A stretch of 64,000 nucleotides of DNA from Sequoia sempervirens. Lineage: Eukaryota; Streptophyta; Pinopsida; Cupressales; Cupressaceae. Below the pieces are notes generated by a model. The model saw nothing but the letters and a program-made list of their open reading frames with translations. It was not told the DNA's origin and did no database searches. The DNA lies in assembly GCA_007258455.2 (NCBI GenBank), contig VDFB02373365.1, positions 218,545,765 to 218,609,764 of the forward strand, given 5' to 3'. Positions 46,056-58,217 of this stretch are shown here, piece after piece. The number at the start of each line of letters is the position of its first letter. The first letter of the stretch is position 1. Position numbers and translations under genes: made by a program.

Positions 46056-47356
46056 TTTTGCAATAATGAAGGTGTTTTCATTGATGTCAACGGGTTAACT
46101 AGTTATTAATTTTTCTATTTTTCATTCTTGTAATGGATGTAGGTTATTAGTTGTATATGTCAAGGATATTGAAAAAATTTTAATAAAGAAAGGTTGCAGG
46201 TATTTAATGGTTGCTTCAGGTTTTTCTTTAAGATTTGTTCCTATTCTTGTGTGGTATAGATATGGTTCAATCATGGTTTTTGGAAGCTACTATATCTAGA
46301 TTTTGGGTTTCAAGATTGATGTACAGTGCAAGTTATGTTCACCAATTGTCAACTATGTTTTTCAAGGTTTATGGCTGAGGTTTGGCAGAAATATAGTTGC
46401 TCTAGATTTCTTCCTGGTTGATTCTTATGACTTGTGGTTCTAGAGTTAAGCTATTATGACCATGTTGAAGATAATTTTGTTGTCTATAAATATTAGATCG
46501 TGTTAAGGGTTGTGTGTACTTAATTGTTTTATGTGTTTTACACTGGTTTGGCTAACCTTATGTTAAACACTACTTCCAAAGTTCATGAAGCATGTTGAGA
46601 CTAATTTGGCTCCTCATCAAGCATATGCTTGGGTCACCCTCATTCTAATTCCACCCTATAATGTTTTGGTGTCAATCTAACTTGAATTTAATGATGGATT
46701 GTCAACTTTGGATATGTTTCAAAGTTGAAGATGGTATAAATGCAAGATTAGATATTGGTGAAAGTGTGATGAAAAGAAATACAACATGATAGATGTGAAA
46801 TAGATGTAAATTATTGTGTATGTGATGTGATTTTGGGAGAGCAGTGTGAAATCTAAATGTTGAGTTTCTAGAAGCAGTGATTTGAAGGTGTTCTCTATCA
46901 TTCATGCATGTCTACAAGTGGTTGAGTGAATCATGGTGGAAATATTTGTTACATTGAAATTATCTTCTCTCTGTAACATATATCTTCTATCTTCTTTGTA
47001 TTTATGTGGAAATGAGCCCTCTAGGTGGGTAACCCTTGTTGGATAGTGAGTCCTAATCTGGATAGTGAGTCATGTTTTGGCAGCGAGCCTAATTTGGTAG
47101 TGAGCTTTTGTAATCAATTTTGATATTCTTTATATTGTGAGCTAATCATCACCTTAGTTTTTCCCTCATTGGATTTTCCACGTAAATATGGTGTTATTGT
47201 GTATGTTTGATGTTTTTCAATTTTGACTTTGCATTTAATGATTAATCAGATTAGTAGAATAAAGGATTTGTGATTGATTTAATTTTCAATAGAAGTTTTA
47301 AAGGTTAAAGTTTGTTACAACTAATTCACGCCCTCTCTCAATTATCTTGTTCAACA
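46056..47356 (+). repeat. Copia-A 3' LTR (1301 bp, uninterrupted)
   Basis: It contains in one piece the sequences now split between 5542-6466 and 31728-31989, which proves that LARD-B inserted into the 5' LTR. AGTGAGTC boxes lie at 47010-47110. It ends TTCAACA before ATAGG. Confidence 0.88.
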
Positions 47357-49839
47357 ATAGGAGCATATAGAACATCACATAAGCATGAATAATTTGTATA
47401 ATTTTTTTGAATAATGACTGATATGGTGTTGAATTGGAGAACCTCTTATGAAAAAAATGATGATTAGGATCAAGATAACAAGAATCTATGTGATTTCTCA
47501 CAACAACACTACTTGAATTAGATAGCAAACAAAGGAAAACATCTTGAAATTGAAGATACAATTTCAAGATCAAGGAGATAGTATTGCATGAGTGCCCCAA
47601 GAAACACTACTCAAATCAGATGGAAAAAAAGTCAAACATCTAGAATTTGAAGATATAGGTGGTACATGAATCTGCATGAGTGACCCCATCAACACTATTC
47701 AACATGCAAGTTGAAAATGTAGGTACCAAATAGTTTGAAGAACAATAATCACTAGAGTGATAATAATCTGCATGAGTATCCTCAATGACACTACTTGAAT
47801 CAAATGGAAAACAAAGGAAAACATCTGGAACTTGAAGATACAAATAGCACATGAATCTGTATGAGTGACAAAAAATTGAGACTACTCAACATGCATGAAA
47901 ATTACAAAGTCAAAAATATAGGTACCAGTAGTCTCTAGAATCAAATAAAAATTGAAGGTCACCTCCCAAAAATAGGAATGTAAGAATTTCCATATGGTTT
48001 AAATGATACACCTCACCTCAAATGCAAGTAACCAACTGCTAATGTATGCTACATGTAAAAGTACATAGGAAAAAGAACTAGATAGATTGATCACTCCAAA
48101 TTGTGAAACGAAGGAATTATTAGCACTAACATTAGAAACCCACCATAATGTTGAAAAGGGGGGGCCATGACATGTACATTGAAACTATATGAAACCAAGA
48201 AGTGCATGTAGGAGAAACAACCTACAAATCAAAGGCTATGCAAACTAAGGCACACACACATGAGGCAAGAATTACTGAGAGTCATTGTTGTTGTGGAAGG
48301 GGCACTCACTTGACAAAGGTGTGATGGTAAAACAAAGGAAAATATAAATCCCCCTATGGAACTTTATATCATAGTGTGAATACAAAAGGAACAATAGGAT
48401 GTGCAAAATCCCTAAAAAGATATACACCTGAATGGCACTTTATCTCAGTGCATCTACAAAAGAGAATATGCATGAAAATATGTCTACAATGTTCAAATAT
48501 GATAGAATACTAGAAATAAATATAGAATAGCCAAAAATGCGACATGCCACACAAATGAAAAGTTCCCATGAGCTAAAATGTCTAAGTAATTCACCAAAAT
48601 GTGAAAACACAAAAACCTGAATAAAATGTATGTAAAGAAAAATCCAAAAAAAGTACATGTATGAAACTAAAGGGATCTGAAAGATGGTTCCAACACTGCT
48701 AGAATCACAAAAATAGAGAAACTGGTCAAAAGTTACGAGCTCGGGACTAAAAATAGTACCTTTGAATTAAATATGCTATGGAGTGTACTAGTAGAAAAAT
48801 AAAGTGATAGGACCCACACCAATAGAAAGATTATAAAACTATCTTTTGGACGATATCTCATTTGTCAAAATTTGACATCGTATGCAAAATTTATTGCCAA
48901 AAGTAAAAAATAGCTCCTTGGAAGCCAAAAAAGGGACTTGGTGGCCCTAACAGCTGACTGTACTATTCACATTAGCATGACATTATGTTGATGTCAGCAA
49001 CATATTTTGAGAATATTCCCTAGTTTCCAAAAAGAATTTAGGCCCCCAGAAAAATATTCCACATGAACTGTCAGGATAAGCCAAATGTCGAAGAAAAAAT
49101 TGAACCATGGGTAAAGTTTGAGAAACCCGCCAAATTTTTTTTTTACAATGGCCATAATATATTTTGAAGATCCCCTTAAAATTTTTGCAACTGCCGTAAT
49201 TTTTTGGGATGTTGCCGAGAAAAAGAAGAGGCTAGCAGGTCTAAAGAGATAGTTGTTGGTAGTGGTAAAGCAGTTGGATAGCTAGTCGTGCAATTGCCAC
49301 CATTGTACAGATGGGATTGCTAGGTGGGTATAGATATAAATGTAGCCAACAAAAAAATCTACAACCATTAATTCAAACACAAGTCGACCGAAAAAAAAGT
49401 TTTGATTTTTTTCAAACCTCGTGCACAAGGGATATACATAGGCTATATGACCCTTGAAGCAAAAAAAATTCCTCAATAGTTCTCGATGCCCAAATAGGTC
49501 AAATTTATATTCAAAATTAATGGAATTGGTCTCCTAAACACAATGGGGATGTCTGTTTGGTGTCAAAATGCACCAAAATTTTAGATACCCTCTAGATTTG
49601 GAAAAAAAAACCACTTCAAACCTCGCAGATTTGACGTTTGGAGTCCAAATCAGGTGAAACATAAGGAAAAATTAACTTTCTTGATAGCTCTAAATCCAAT
49701 GGTGAAGTCTTTTCTATGCCAAATATGCACCAAAAGCACCCACCTCCAAAAGTTGCAAAAAAAAAGGGATTCAGATCTAAATTTTGTAACCCTTGTTGAA
49801 ATAAAAAAACCTCATAAATCGAGAAGGGGTTTGTTGAAT

Positions 49840-49855
49840 CCAAGCTCCAATACCA
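49840..49855 (-). other. LARD-C primer-binding site
   Basis: On the minus strand TGGTATTGGAGCTTGG directly follows the LTR. It is a variant of the initiator-Met site and sets the element's orientation. Confidence 0.8.
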
Positions 49856-50125
49856 TGTTAGAATTGTGAAAATATACAAAACTATGAGCTATAGGATCAA
49901 ACAACAAAAAAATGCACCTTCCACAGAAGAGATTTGCGAACATGTGTAATATTCCTCAATAAGAAAAAGCTACAAAAGCAAGAGACAATAAAAAATATAT
50001 GAAAGCTCAAGTCAATAATTACAATGAGGGTTGAGTGCTATATAGGAGAAAAAACCTAAAAGCATAAAATCACTCCTACATTTAGCTTAAGTGCATGAAA
50101 ATAAATTAGACTAATAATCAATTAA
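49856..50125 (-). repeat. LARD-C 5' LTR, truncated at its outer end
   Basis: It matches 4969 to about 5240, from TGTTAGAATTGTGAAAA to CTAATAATCAATTAAA. The last 40 bp of the LTR are absent; unrelated sequence (GAGTAAGGGTGGGTGC) follows. Confidence 0.82.
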
Positions 50126-50560
50126 AGAGTAAGGGTGGGTGCAAAAAGATGGCCAAATTGTGGCCAATTTTTTTAAAAAAAATTGATAGGCTATAACGTG
50201 AGCACGTTATGGCTTGGTGTGACCTATCCTAAGACTCGAACACATCGAGCCTATAACATGCTTGAATTATAATGTAAGTGTGTTATAGGTTATTAAAACA
50301 AAAAAAAGAAAATTGAATTCATTTTTATTGTGAATTTTTTCTTCTACTACTCGTGACCAAAAACCCTTCTCTTACACACTCACATTCTAGAAGGAGATAA
50401 TATTGCATTTTTTTCATCAATTTATTACTATTTCATCACCAGGATACCACCACATCAACATGGAGGTCAAATAATTAAGTATTGTTTTCTTTTTTTTGTG
50501 AATTTCTTGTGAATTTGTTAGTTTTAGGTTGTTTTTTATATTCATTTATTTAATTTGTAG

Positions 50561-53500
50561 CAAATGATAATGATCTTGAAAATCCTCTTGAAAACCATCC
50601 TAAAAATCCTCAACAACCAGAGCAACAAGAACATGAACAAAATCTTCAAGTTCAACAACCACAACCACAATCTCCAACACCAATTCCTCAACATCCTCCT
50701 GGCAGTCAACAAAATTTAATGGGGGTAATTGAAAACAATAAAAAACATATTGAGGTGTTAATAACAAGGTTGAACGATCTAGTAAGTTCAACCATGGAAA
50801 GAAGAACACTTTCCTTTTCACTTAAGGAAATTTTAAAACATGTAGATGCAATCAACAAAAAATTAAGTGGTTGGGAAGATAGGTGACATGTGGAAAAATA
50901 ATTTTACACAGATAAATTATCATATAAAGAAGTAAAGATGAAAAAATTACAAAATATCAATTGTGCTCATTATTCACTAACCCATGCATAAACCAAAATC
51001 TTTACCTTAATGCAAAGAGGTTTCCTATCCATTGGTACCACCACCAAGGGATAAGAAACTATTTTTTGGGATAGGTGGTACATGGTTTCTGACTACCCAC
51101 CATGCAAAAATTATGAAGTCCCACAATATTGCTTGAGGAAACTCTATTGTGAGTTCATCCTAACAAAATACCCAATTATTTTGATATGAGGAACTTCTAG
51201 GGGAGAGGTGGGGGGTTAGCACAAGATAAACTTGGTGCATGATAGGATCCTAGGTGACAAGCGAGATGATTTCTCACCAGGAAAAACCATGAGCATGTCA
51301 TTATCCCTTCCATCATGAAGGAGAGTGTCGAGGTAGCCACCTTGCAGTCTATCAGCTCTTTGAACCAAACTATCATCTAGCATGCCAGTCCGATAGTACA
51401 ACACCATCAAGGGGAGTGTTCGAGTGGTAGGCTTCCACCCCATTCATTTCAGGTTTGTGGGGTGACTTGTACATATGATCCCACTAACACTGAGGAGGCT
51501 GCTACACAAGATACATCTACAACTACAGAGATGGCGAGGACAATTGACATTTTGAATGAGGCTTATGGCATTGATACTTAGGTAAATTTTATCATTTTCA
51601 TTGAATTTAATTTATTAAATTTCATTTTCAAAATACAAGATTAACTAATTTAGTTTTATGATTGTAATAAAATTTTAGGGTCATAGTGTTGATACTAGAT
51701 ACATCGGTCCTACACTTGTTTATTACTCCACCGCATCTACTGCTAAGGTATGTAACTAGTAAACAATTATAAATTTATTACATGTGAATAGAATTGTTAT
51801 ATGAATGGTATTCTAATATCTTATTTTGGATGTTGAATGGGATAATATTGGAGGTTTCATGGGAACACCTCCTAGTTCTAGTTGAGTTATAAAAGCTTAT
51901 ATGCAAGTAATAAAATAAAGAGTTTAACTAATGAATTTTACTTAATAGATTTGTGTAGTTTATAATCATATCATTGATTACATTGCATTGTACATCTTTC
52001 AAACTCAAAGAATTACTTCACATTCCATAACTAATAATTAGATGTTGATAGATGAAAAAATTTCAACTACAATATAGTTGTTTAGAAATTCTACATAAGT
52101 AGTGATGCAATTACTTCACAAAGCATAATTAATAACTAGGAGCATCTTCCAATTGCATTTGCTTATCATCCCATTCCATGAGACCACTTTTTATTGAGGC
52201 ATCTTTTCAAAATTTTCACTGCCTCGTCTATTCTATGGATGCTTGGAAGAAATATATGAAATAATAATACTAAGCAATAGAATACACAAGGCAATGAGTT
52301 GTTTGAAAAAATGCCTCAAAGAAATGTGGTCTCATGGTGATGTCCATCACCATGAGAACCAATCTCTTTAAGGATTTTTTTCAAATAGCTCACTACCTTT
52401 TTTATGCCACCCCATTTTCCATACATGTCTACCAAGGCATTTTATCAAACAGTTCACTACCTTGCTAGTGTGGCTAAAAGCCTAAAAAAAGGTCCTTTCT
52501 AACAAACTATGGATTCTTGGAAAAAATTCTATCAAAGAATAACACTAAGCAATAGCATAGACAAGTCAGTGAGTAGTTTGAAATAATGCCTCAATGAAAT
52601 GTGGTCTCATGCTGATGGAATGACATTCCATCACCATGAGACCACATTTTTGAGAGGCATTTTTTTAAATAGCTCACCGCCTTTTCTATGCCACCACATT
52701 TTCCATAGATGTCTATCAAAGCATTTTATCAAACAATTCATTTCCTTGATGTTACAGCTAAAATCCTAAAAAAGGTGCTTTCCAACAAACTATGGATGCT
52801 TGGAAAAAATATATCAAAGCATAATAGTGAGCAATAGTATAGACAAGGTAGTGAGTTTCAAAAAATTCCTTGAAGAAATGTGGTCTCATGGTGATGGAAT
52901 GACATTCCATCACCATGAGACCGCATTTCCTTAAGGAATTTTTTCAAAAAACTCACCACCTTTTCTATGCTACCACATTTTCCATACACATCTACCAAAG
53001 AATTTAATCAATCTACTCACTTCCTTGCTACTATGGCTAAAAACCTAAATTAGGCACTTTCCAACAAACTATGGATGCTTAGAAAAAATATATCAAAGAA
53101 TAATAGTAAGCAATAACATAGACAAGGCAGTGAGTAGTTTGAAAAAATTCCCTTGAAGAAATTTGGTCTCATGGTGATGGAATGCCATTCCATCACCATG
53201 AGACCACATTTCTTTGAGGTATTTTTTCAAACAACTCACTGCCTTTTCTATGTTACCACATTTTCCATACATGTCTACCAAATAATTTTATCAAACTACT
53301 TGAACTTCCTTGCTGCTATGGCTAAAAGACTAAAAAGGTTCTTTCCAACAAACTATGGATACTTGGAAAACATATATCAAAGCATAATCATAATCAATAT
53401 CATAGACAAGGCAATGAGTAGTTTTAAAAAATTCCTTGAAGAAATGTAGTCTCATGGTGATGGAATGCCATTCCATCACCATGATACCATATTTCTTTGA

Positions 53501-54251
53501 GGAATTTTTTCAAATAGTTCATTTCCTTCTCCATGCTACCATAGTTATCATACATGTCTACCAAATAATTTTATCAAATGGTTCACCGCCTTGCTACTAT
53601 GGATAAAATCCTAAATATAGGTGCTTTTGAACAAGCTATGGATAGGGAAAATAGTAAGCATGATAGTCAAAAAATATATAGTTTAATAAGTACTCAAAAT
53701 TTTGTTCATTATCTCATACATTATAAGCCATGACATGCATCACTATTGTAGTTTCTATGATTGAATAATTTGTTGTTTTAGTTTTAGATGTTGGAAGAGG
53801 ATACACCTCCACATCTTCATAGGGAAATGGAGCTATGTTTTTCTTCTGCTATAGACTCTTTGATGCCTCTCATAGAGGTAGGAGGTAGATTACTAAATTT
53901 CAATTTCAATTTATTGTTATAGCTATTAGTTAGTGAAAAATCAAGCCATTAATGATTCATAGTTTAATTTCTCTTTAGATGGTTTCTACAAGGCTTCAGC
54001 ATGCCTCAACATGGGCATGTGAATATTTCTCTCAAGGAGAGAAATCGTCTACTAGCGGTAAGTGATTATTTTGTTAAATGTATCATTTTTTATAATGTAA
54101 TTTCTATATATTAATTTTTTTAATTGTTATTATAATAGATACAACTTGATCAAGAACTAAACCCTAGGAGGAGCACGGGGAGCACCTCTCGACCTTAGAC
54201 CAAATGAGTGGTAGACTTATCGCCATCCGACTGACAAGAAAAGGGAAATAA
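50561..54251 (+). pseudogene. Degenerate multi-exon gene, function unknown
   Basis: Six stretches bounded by GT/AG sites read in compatible phases: 50561-50882 (Gln/Pro-rich, then LMGVIENNKKHIEVLITRLN), 51453-51581 (ending AYGIDT then TAG), 51679-51747 (GHSVDTRYIGPTLVYYSTAS), 53788-53877 (MLEEDTPPHLHREMELCFSS), 53979-54057 (MVSTRLQHASTWACEYFSQG) and 54139-54251 (ending RLTRKGK, stop). Donors are GTGACA, GTAAAT, GTATGT, GTAGGA and GTAAGT; acceptors end TTTCAG, TTTTAG, TTTTAG, CTTTAG and ATAATAG. A first exon is not identified. Stops occur in exons 2 and 6, two of the three as TAG. No family recognised. It may be a host gene fragment or a transposon gene. The gene is probably dead or a capture. 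Confidence 0.45.
52172..53640. repeat. Tandem array of PPR-derived hairpins, period about 280 bp
   Basis: Palindrome centres lie near 52342, 52622, 52902, 53184 and 53468, giving a 280-284 bp period; a half unit starts the array at 52172. Each unit holds two facing copies of one fragment with arms of about 75 bp and almost no loop (CTCATGGTGATGGAATG against CATTCCATCACCATGAG). One strand of the arm encodes VDMYGKCG and ELFEKMPQRNVVSW in two adjacent frames, the hallmark sequence of plant PLS-class PPR proteins. The array lies in the third intron of the preceding gene-like structure. Transcription from either side would give a series of long hairpin RNAs. Confidence 0.8.
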
Positions 54252-55590
54252 TTTATTTCAATAGCATTGAGAGAAATGACTTGATTCTAGAGCCCTTTTT
54301 TGTTTGCCTATATGGCATTTTTGTCCATATTTTGTATTGTATGTATTTGACATTGTATGCTTATATGACATTCTCATAAGCTTATATGGCTATTTTGTAT
54401 ATATTTTATACTTATATTGACATATATTGATGTATTCCTACATGGGTATTTGGTTAATACAAATATTTATTATTGATGGTGTCCATATTTACATTATAAA
54501 TCCATGGTTCAATAAATATGAGTTACATGCATTCAAGTGTATTGTTTACAAATTACGTGTATACTTTTTGACTTACATGTATTCCAATGTATACTTTGCG
54601 ACTTACATGATTTCATTTGTATACCTTGTATTCATGCATATACTTTGGATTAATTTGTCTATACTATGTATTCGTGTGTATACTTCAAGGCTTATGTGTA
54701 CTCGAGTACTTGTGCTTCCCTTATTCACATATATGCTTGGCTTATTCATGTGTATAATTATTAATTGGTTAACCCTAGCATTTATAATTGTTGACCTTCA
54801 CGGTTTGTCTTGAATATTTATTGATAGATGCTAAACAACTTCAATATTTCTAGGAATACTAGTAGAGTTACAAATTACAAAATTGCACAAATTGAAAAGA
54901 AAATATTAATTGTAAATAAATGCACTAATTATTAACTTGATAATTAATTAAGAATATATATCAAGAGATGAGTCTTATACAATGGAAAATTCCAACTAGA
55001 AAATAGGAAAAGCATTCCCAATACTTTGAAAGCAAAAATCCACCCAAAATTGCAACAAGAGATAAGGAAAATGAAACCACATAGGCATAACTAAATAAAG
55101 AATAGTTCACCCTTCACAGCTTGGTGAAACCATTTCAAAACTTAGAAGATCTTAAAGATAAAGAATAATTATGATCTATATAATATAGAATTAGTACCCA
55201 CTTTGATGACTACAAAATTTTCAACCATGGGCTTATCAAGCTTTTTCAAATTTGGTAAGAAGGATTATTTGAGATCCTTGAGCAATATATTTCCTAATTC
55301 TCTCATGTTATTACATATCTCAATTAAGTTTAATTCAAAGAGTTCCATCAAATGCTTTATCTAAAATTAAAAAACATGTTTTCAATTGGTATTCCATGAG
55401 AAGTTTAATAAAAAGATTCTAGTATATTAAATATTTTGATTGGAACAACTCAATTAAGAAAAGGATACATAATCTTGACAAGACTTCCAAAACATAATAT
55501 TCATAGTAGATGGAGAATAGTTAACTTCTTGACACATTATCATACAAACATTTATCTTGAATAGTCTTTAAACATTTTCACAACATAATC
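54252..55590. other. AT-rich region without recognisable gene
   Basis: The only long frame (54427-54813) is a run of Tyr, Ile, Leu and Cys codons from T-rich DNA and has no homologue I know. Nothing else is visible. Confidence 0.5.
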
Positions 55591-57690
55591 CTCATGGTAC
55601 AACCATATACATTTGACCCTCAATCCTAATCCTTCAACCATATACCCTCAAACTTATACCCTAAACCCTAAACCCTCTACTCTAAACCCTAAACCCTCAA
55701 CCTTAAACCATTAAACCCTCCACCCTCTAACCTCAGCCCTCAATTCTCAACCCTCAACCCTCAACCCTTAAACCATAAACCCTCAACCCCTATACCCTCT
55801 ACCATATACATTGGACCCTCAACCCTAATCCCTCAACCCTATACCCTCAACCCAATACCCTAAACCATCAACCCTATAGGTCCTCAACCCTATTCCCTCA
55901 ATTTTCAACCCTCTACCCTATACATTGGATCCTCAACCCTCATATATCTTTTTCCCTCCCTCCTCTTCTCTCCTCTCTGTCTCACTTATCCCTCCATCTC
56001 TCCCTCAATCCATCCCTCCCTCTCTACCCTAATACCTAAACTGTATACCCTTAAACAATACACCCTAAACCCTAAACCCTAAACCCCCAACCATTAAACC
56101 CTAAACCCTTAAACCCTCTACCCTCTACCCTCAACATTTAAGCCCAAGTAAACTCTCTACCCAAATCCCTCAACCCTCAACCCTTAATCACTCTAACCTC
56201 AACCTTCAACCCTTAAACCCTAATCCCTCAACCCCTATACCCTCTACCCTATACATTGGACCCTCAACCCTATACCCCCAATCCTCTACCCTCAACCTTA
56301 AACCCTCCACCCTCAACACTAAACCCTAAACCCTCAACCATCAACCCTTAAACCCTCTACCCTCAACCCTCAACCCAATATCCTCTACCCTCAACCCTAA
56401 TCCCTCAACACTTAAACCCATAAACCAAAGTAAACTCTCTACCCTAATTACTCAACCCTCAACCCTTAATTCCTCAAACATTAAACCCTCAACCCTTAAA
56501 CCCTAACCCCTCAACCCCTATACCCTCTACTATATATATTGGACCCTCAACCCTATTCTCTCAACACTATACCCTCAACCCTCTACCCTCAACCTTAAAC
56601 CCTAAACCCTCAACCCTTAAACCCTAAACACTTAAACCCTCTACCCTCTACCCTATAAATTAAACCACCAACCCTTAATTCTCAACCTTTAACCCTTAAT
56701 CCCTCAACCCTCAACCCTTAAAACCTAAACCCTCAACCCCTATACCCTCTACCCTATACATTCGACCCTTAATGCTAATCCTTCAACCATATACCCTAAA
56801 ACCTATACCCTAAACCCTCTACCCTCAACCCTTAACCCTCAACCCTAAACCTATAAACCCTAAACCCTTAAGCCTTCTACCCTCTACCCTCAACCTGAAT
56901 CCCTCAACCTTATACCCTCATCCCAATACTATAAACCATCAAAACTATAGGTCCTCAACCCTATACCCTCAATTCTCAACCCTCATATATCTTTTCCCCT
57001 CCCTCCTCTACTTTCATTCTCTCTATTTCATTCTCCCTCCATCTCTCCCTCCATCCCTCTCTATCCTCATCCCTCAACCCTAAAAAATCAAACCTTAAAA
57101 CCTTAAACCCTAATCCCTCAACCCTTAAAACCTTAAACCCAAGTAAAATCTCTACCCTAATCTATCAACCCTTAATCCCTCAACCCTTAAACCCTCAACC
57201 CTCTACCCTCTACCCTAAAACCTCAACCCTTAAACTATAATCCCTCAACCCCTATACCCTCCACCCTATACATTGGACCCTCACCCATAATCCATCAACC
57301 CTATACCCTCAATCCTCTACCCTCAACCATAAAACCTCAACCCACAACCCTTAAACCCTAAACCCTTAAACCCTCTACCCTCTACCCTATACATTAGACC
57401 CCCAATCCTTAGTTATCAACCCTAAACCCTTAATCCCTCAACCCTCAACCCTTAAATCCTAAACCTTCAACCCCTATACCCTCTACCCTTTAAATTGGAC
57501 CCTCAACATAATCCTTCAACCATATACCCTCAAACCTATACCCTAAACCCTCTACCCTCAACCCTAAAGCCTCAACCCTAAACCCTTTAATCCTAAACCC
57601 TTTAATCCTAAGCCCTTAAACCTTCTACCCTCTACCCTCAACCCTAATCCCTCAACCCTATACCCTCAACCCCTATCCATTTCTCTCTAT
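55590..57690. repeat. Interstitial telomere-like repeats, degenerate CCCTAAA
   Basis: Two kilobases of CCCTAAA, CCCTCAA, CCCTATA and CCCTCTA units, related to the plant telomere repeat CCCTAAA. The phrase CTCTACCCTATACATTGGAC recurs about six times. A block beginning TCAACCCTCATATATCTTTT occurs near 55935 and 56982, so longer units of about 1 kb have been duplicated. True runs of CCCTAAA are only two or three units long, so this is not an active telomere. Confidence 0.85.
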
Positions 57691-58217
57691 CTATACATCT
57701 CACCTCTCTCTCCCTCCCTCTCTCCTACCCTCTCTAATTGTCTCTATCTATCCTCTCCCTCTTTCTATGCACCTCTCGCTCAATCAATCCCTACCACTCT
57801 CTCTTTCTCCCTCTATATATCTCTCTATCTCTCTCCCACTACCTCTCCATGACTCCCTCTCTCTACCACTCCATCTCTCTCCCTATCTCTTAGGTCTCTC
57901 CCTCCCACCTCTGTCTCAGGTCTCTCCCTTTGACACCCTACCTAGGTAACTCTCTCTCTCTACCCCCTCTCTCTATCTATCCCTCCCACCTTGCCTAGAT
58001 AAGTAACTCTCACTCCACCCCATCTCTCTCTCTCCCTCTCTCTTAGGTCACTCTCTCCCAAACCCCCTCTCTCTCTCTCTTAGGTATCTCACTCTCATGC
58101 TCCCTCTCTCTCACAACCTCTCTCTCACACTCCCTTTCTCTCACACTCCATCTCTCTCACACTCCCTCTCTCTTGCACTCCCTCTCACTACCTATCTCTC
58201 AATTCACTCCCTCTCAT
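57690..58217. repeat. CT-rich low-complexity tract
   Basis: (CT)n and CCCTCTCT runs with embedded TCTCTTAGGT and CACTCCCTCTCT repeats. Leu/Ser/Pro-rich frames here are repeat artefacts. It ends where LARD-D begins. Confidence 0.85.

Larger units (their letters stand above)
5542..47356 (+). mobile_element. Copia-A: Ty1/copia element with three nested insertions
   Basis: The 5' LTR is in two pieces (5542-6466 and 31728-31989) because LARD-B inserted into it. The 3' LTR is 46056-47356. ATAGG flanks both sides (5537-5541 and 47357-47361), a perfect 5 bp target duplication. Both LTRs have lost the expected TG start (CGTTACAAG on the left, TTTTGCAAT on the right). The primer site follows at 31992, and gag, protease, integrase, RT and RNase H follow in the Ty1/copia order. 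MITE-2 and LTR-III interrupt pol. Without insertions the element would be about 7 kb. It is inactive: stops and frameshifts are numerous and part of RT/RNase H is deleted. Confidence 0.88.
4969..50125 (-). mobile_element. LARD-C: outermost non-coding LTR element of the nest
   Basis: A minus-strand element whose LTRs are now far apart: the 3' LTR is at 4969-5281 and the 5' LTR at 49856-50125. Its own interior is only 5282-5541 and 47362-49855; everything between is Copia-A and the elements nested in it. Read on the minus strand, the 5' LTR is followed by a primer site at 49855-49840 (TGGTATTGGAGCTTGG). A purine tract at 5290-5282 precedes the 3' LTR. The interior has no believable ORF. It shares non-coding blocks with LARD-1, so the two belong to one superfamily. 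The right LTR lacks about 40 bp at its outer end. Confidence 0.8.

Noticed and set aside
51216..51443. A 75-codon minus-strand frame (LVQRADRLQGGYLDTLL)
   Set aside because: It has protein-like composition but overlaps the second intron of the plus-strand gene model and has no companion features. Evidence is too thin to list.
54427..54813. A 128-codon hydrophobic frame resembling a membrane protein
   Set aside because: T-rich DNA gives Leu/Ile/Tyr/Cys by composition alone; no start context, neighbours or repeats support a gene.
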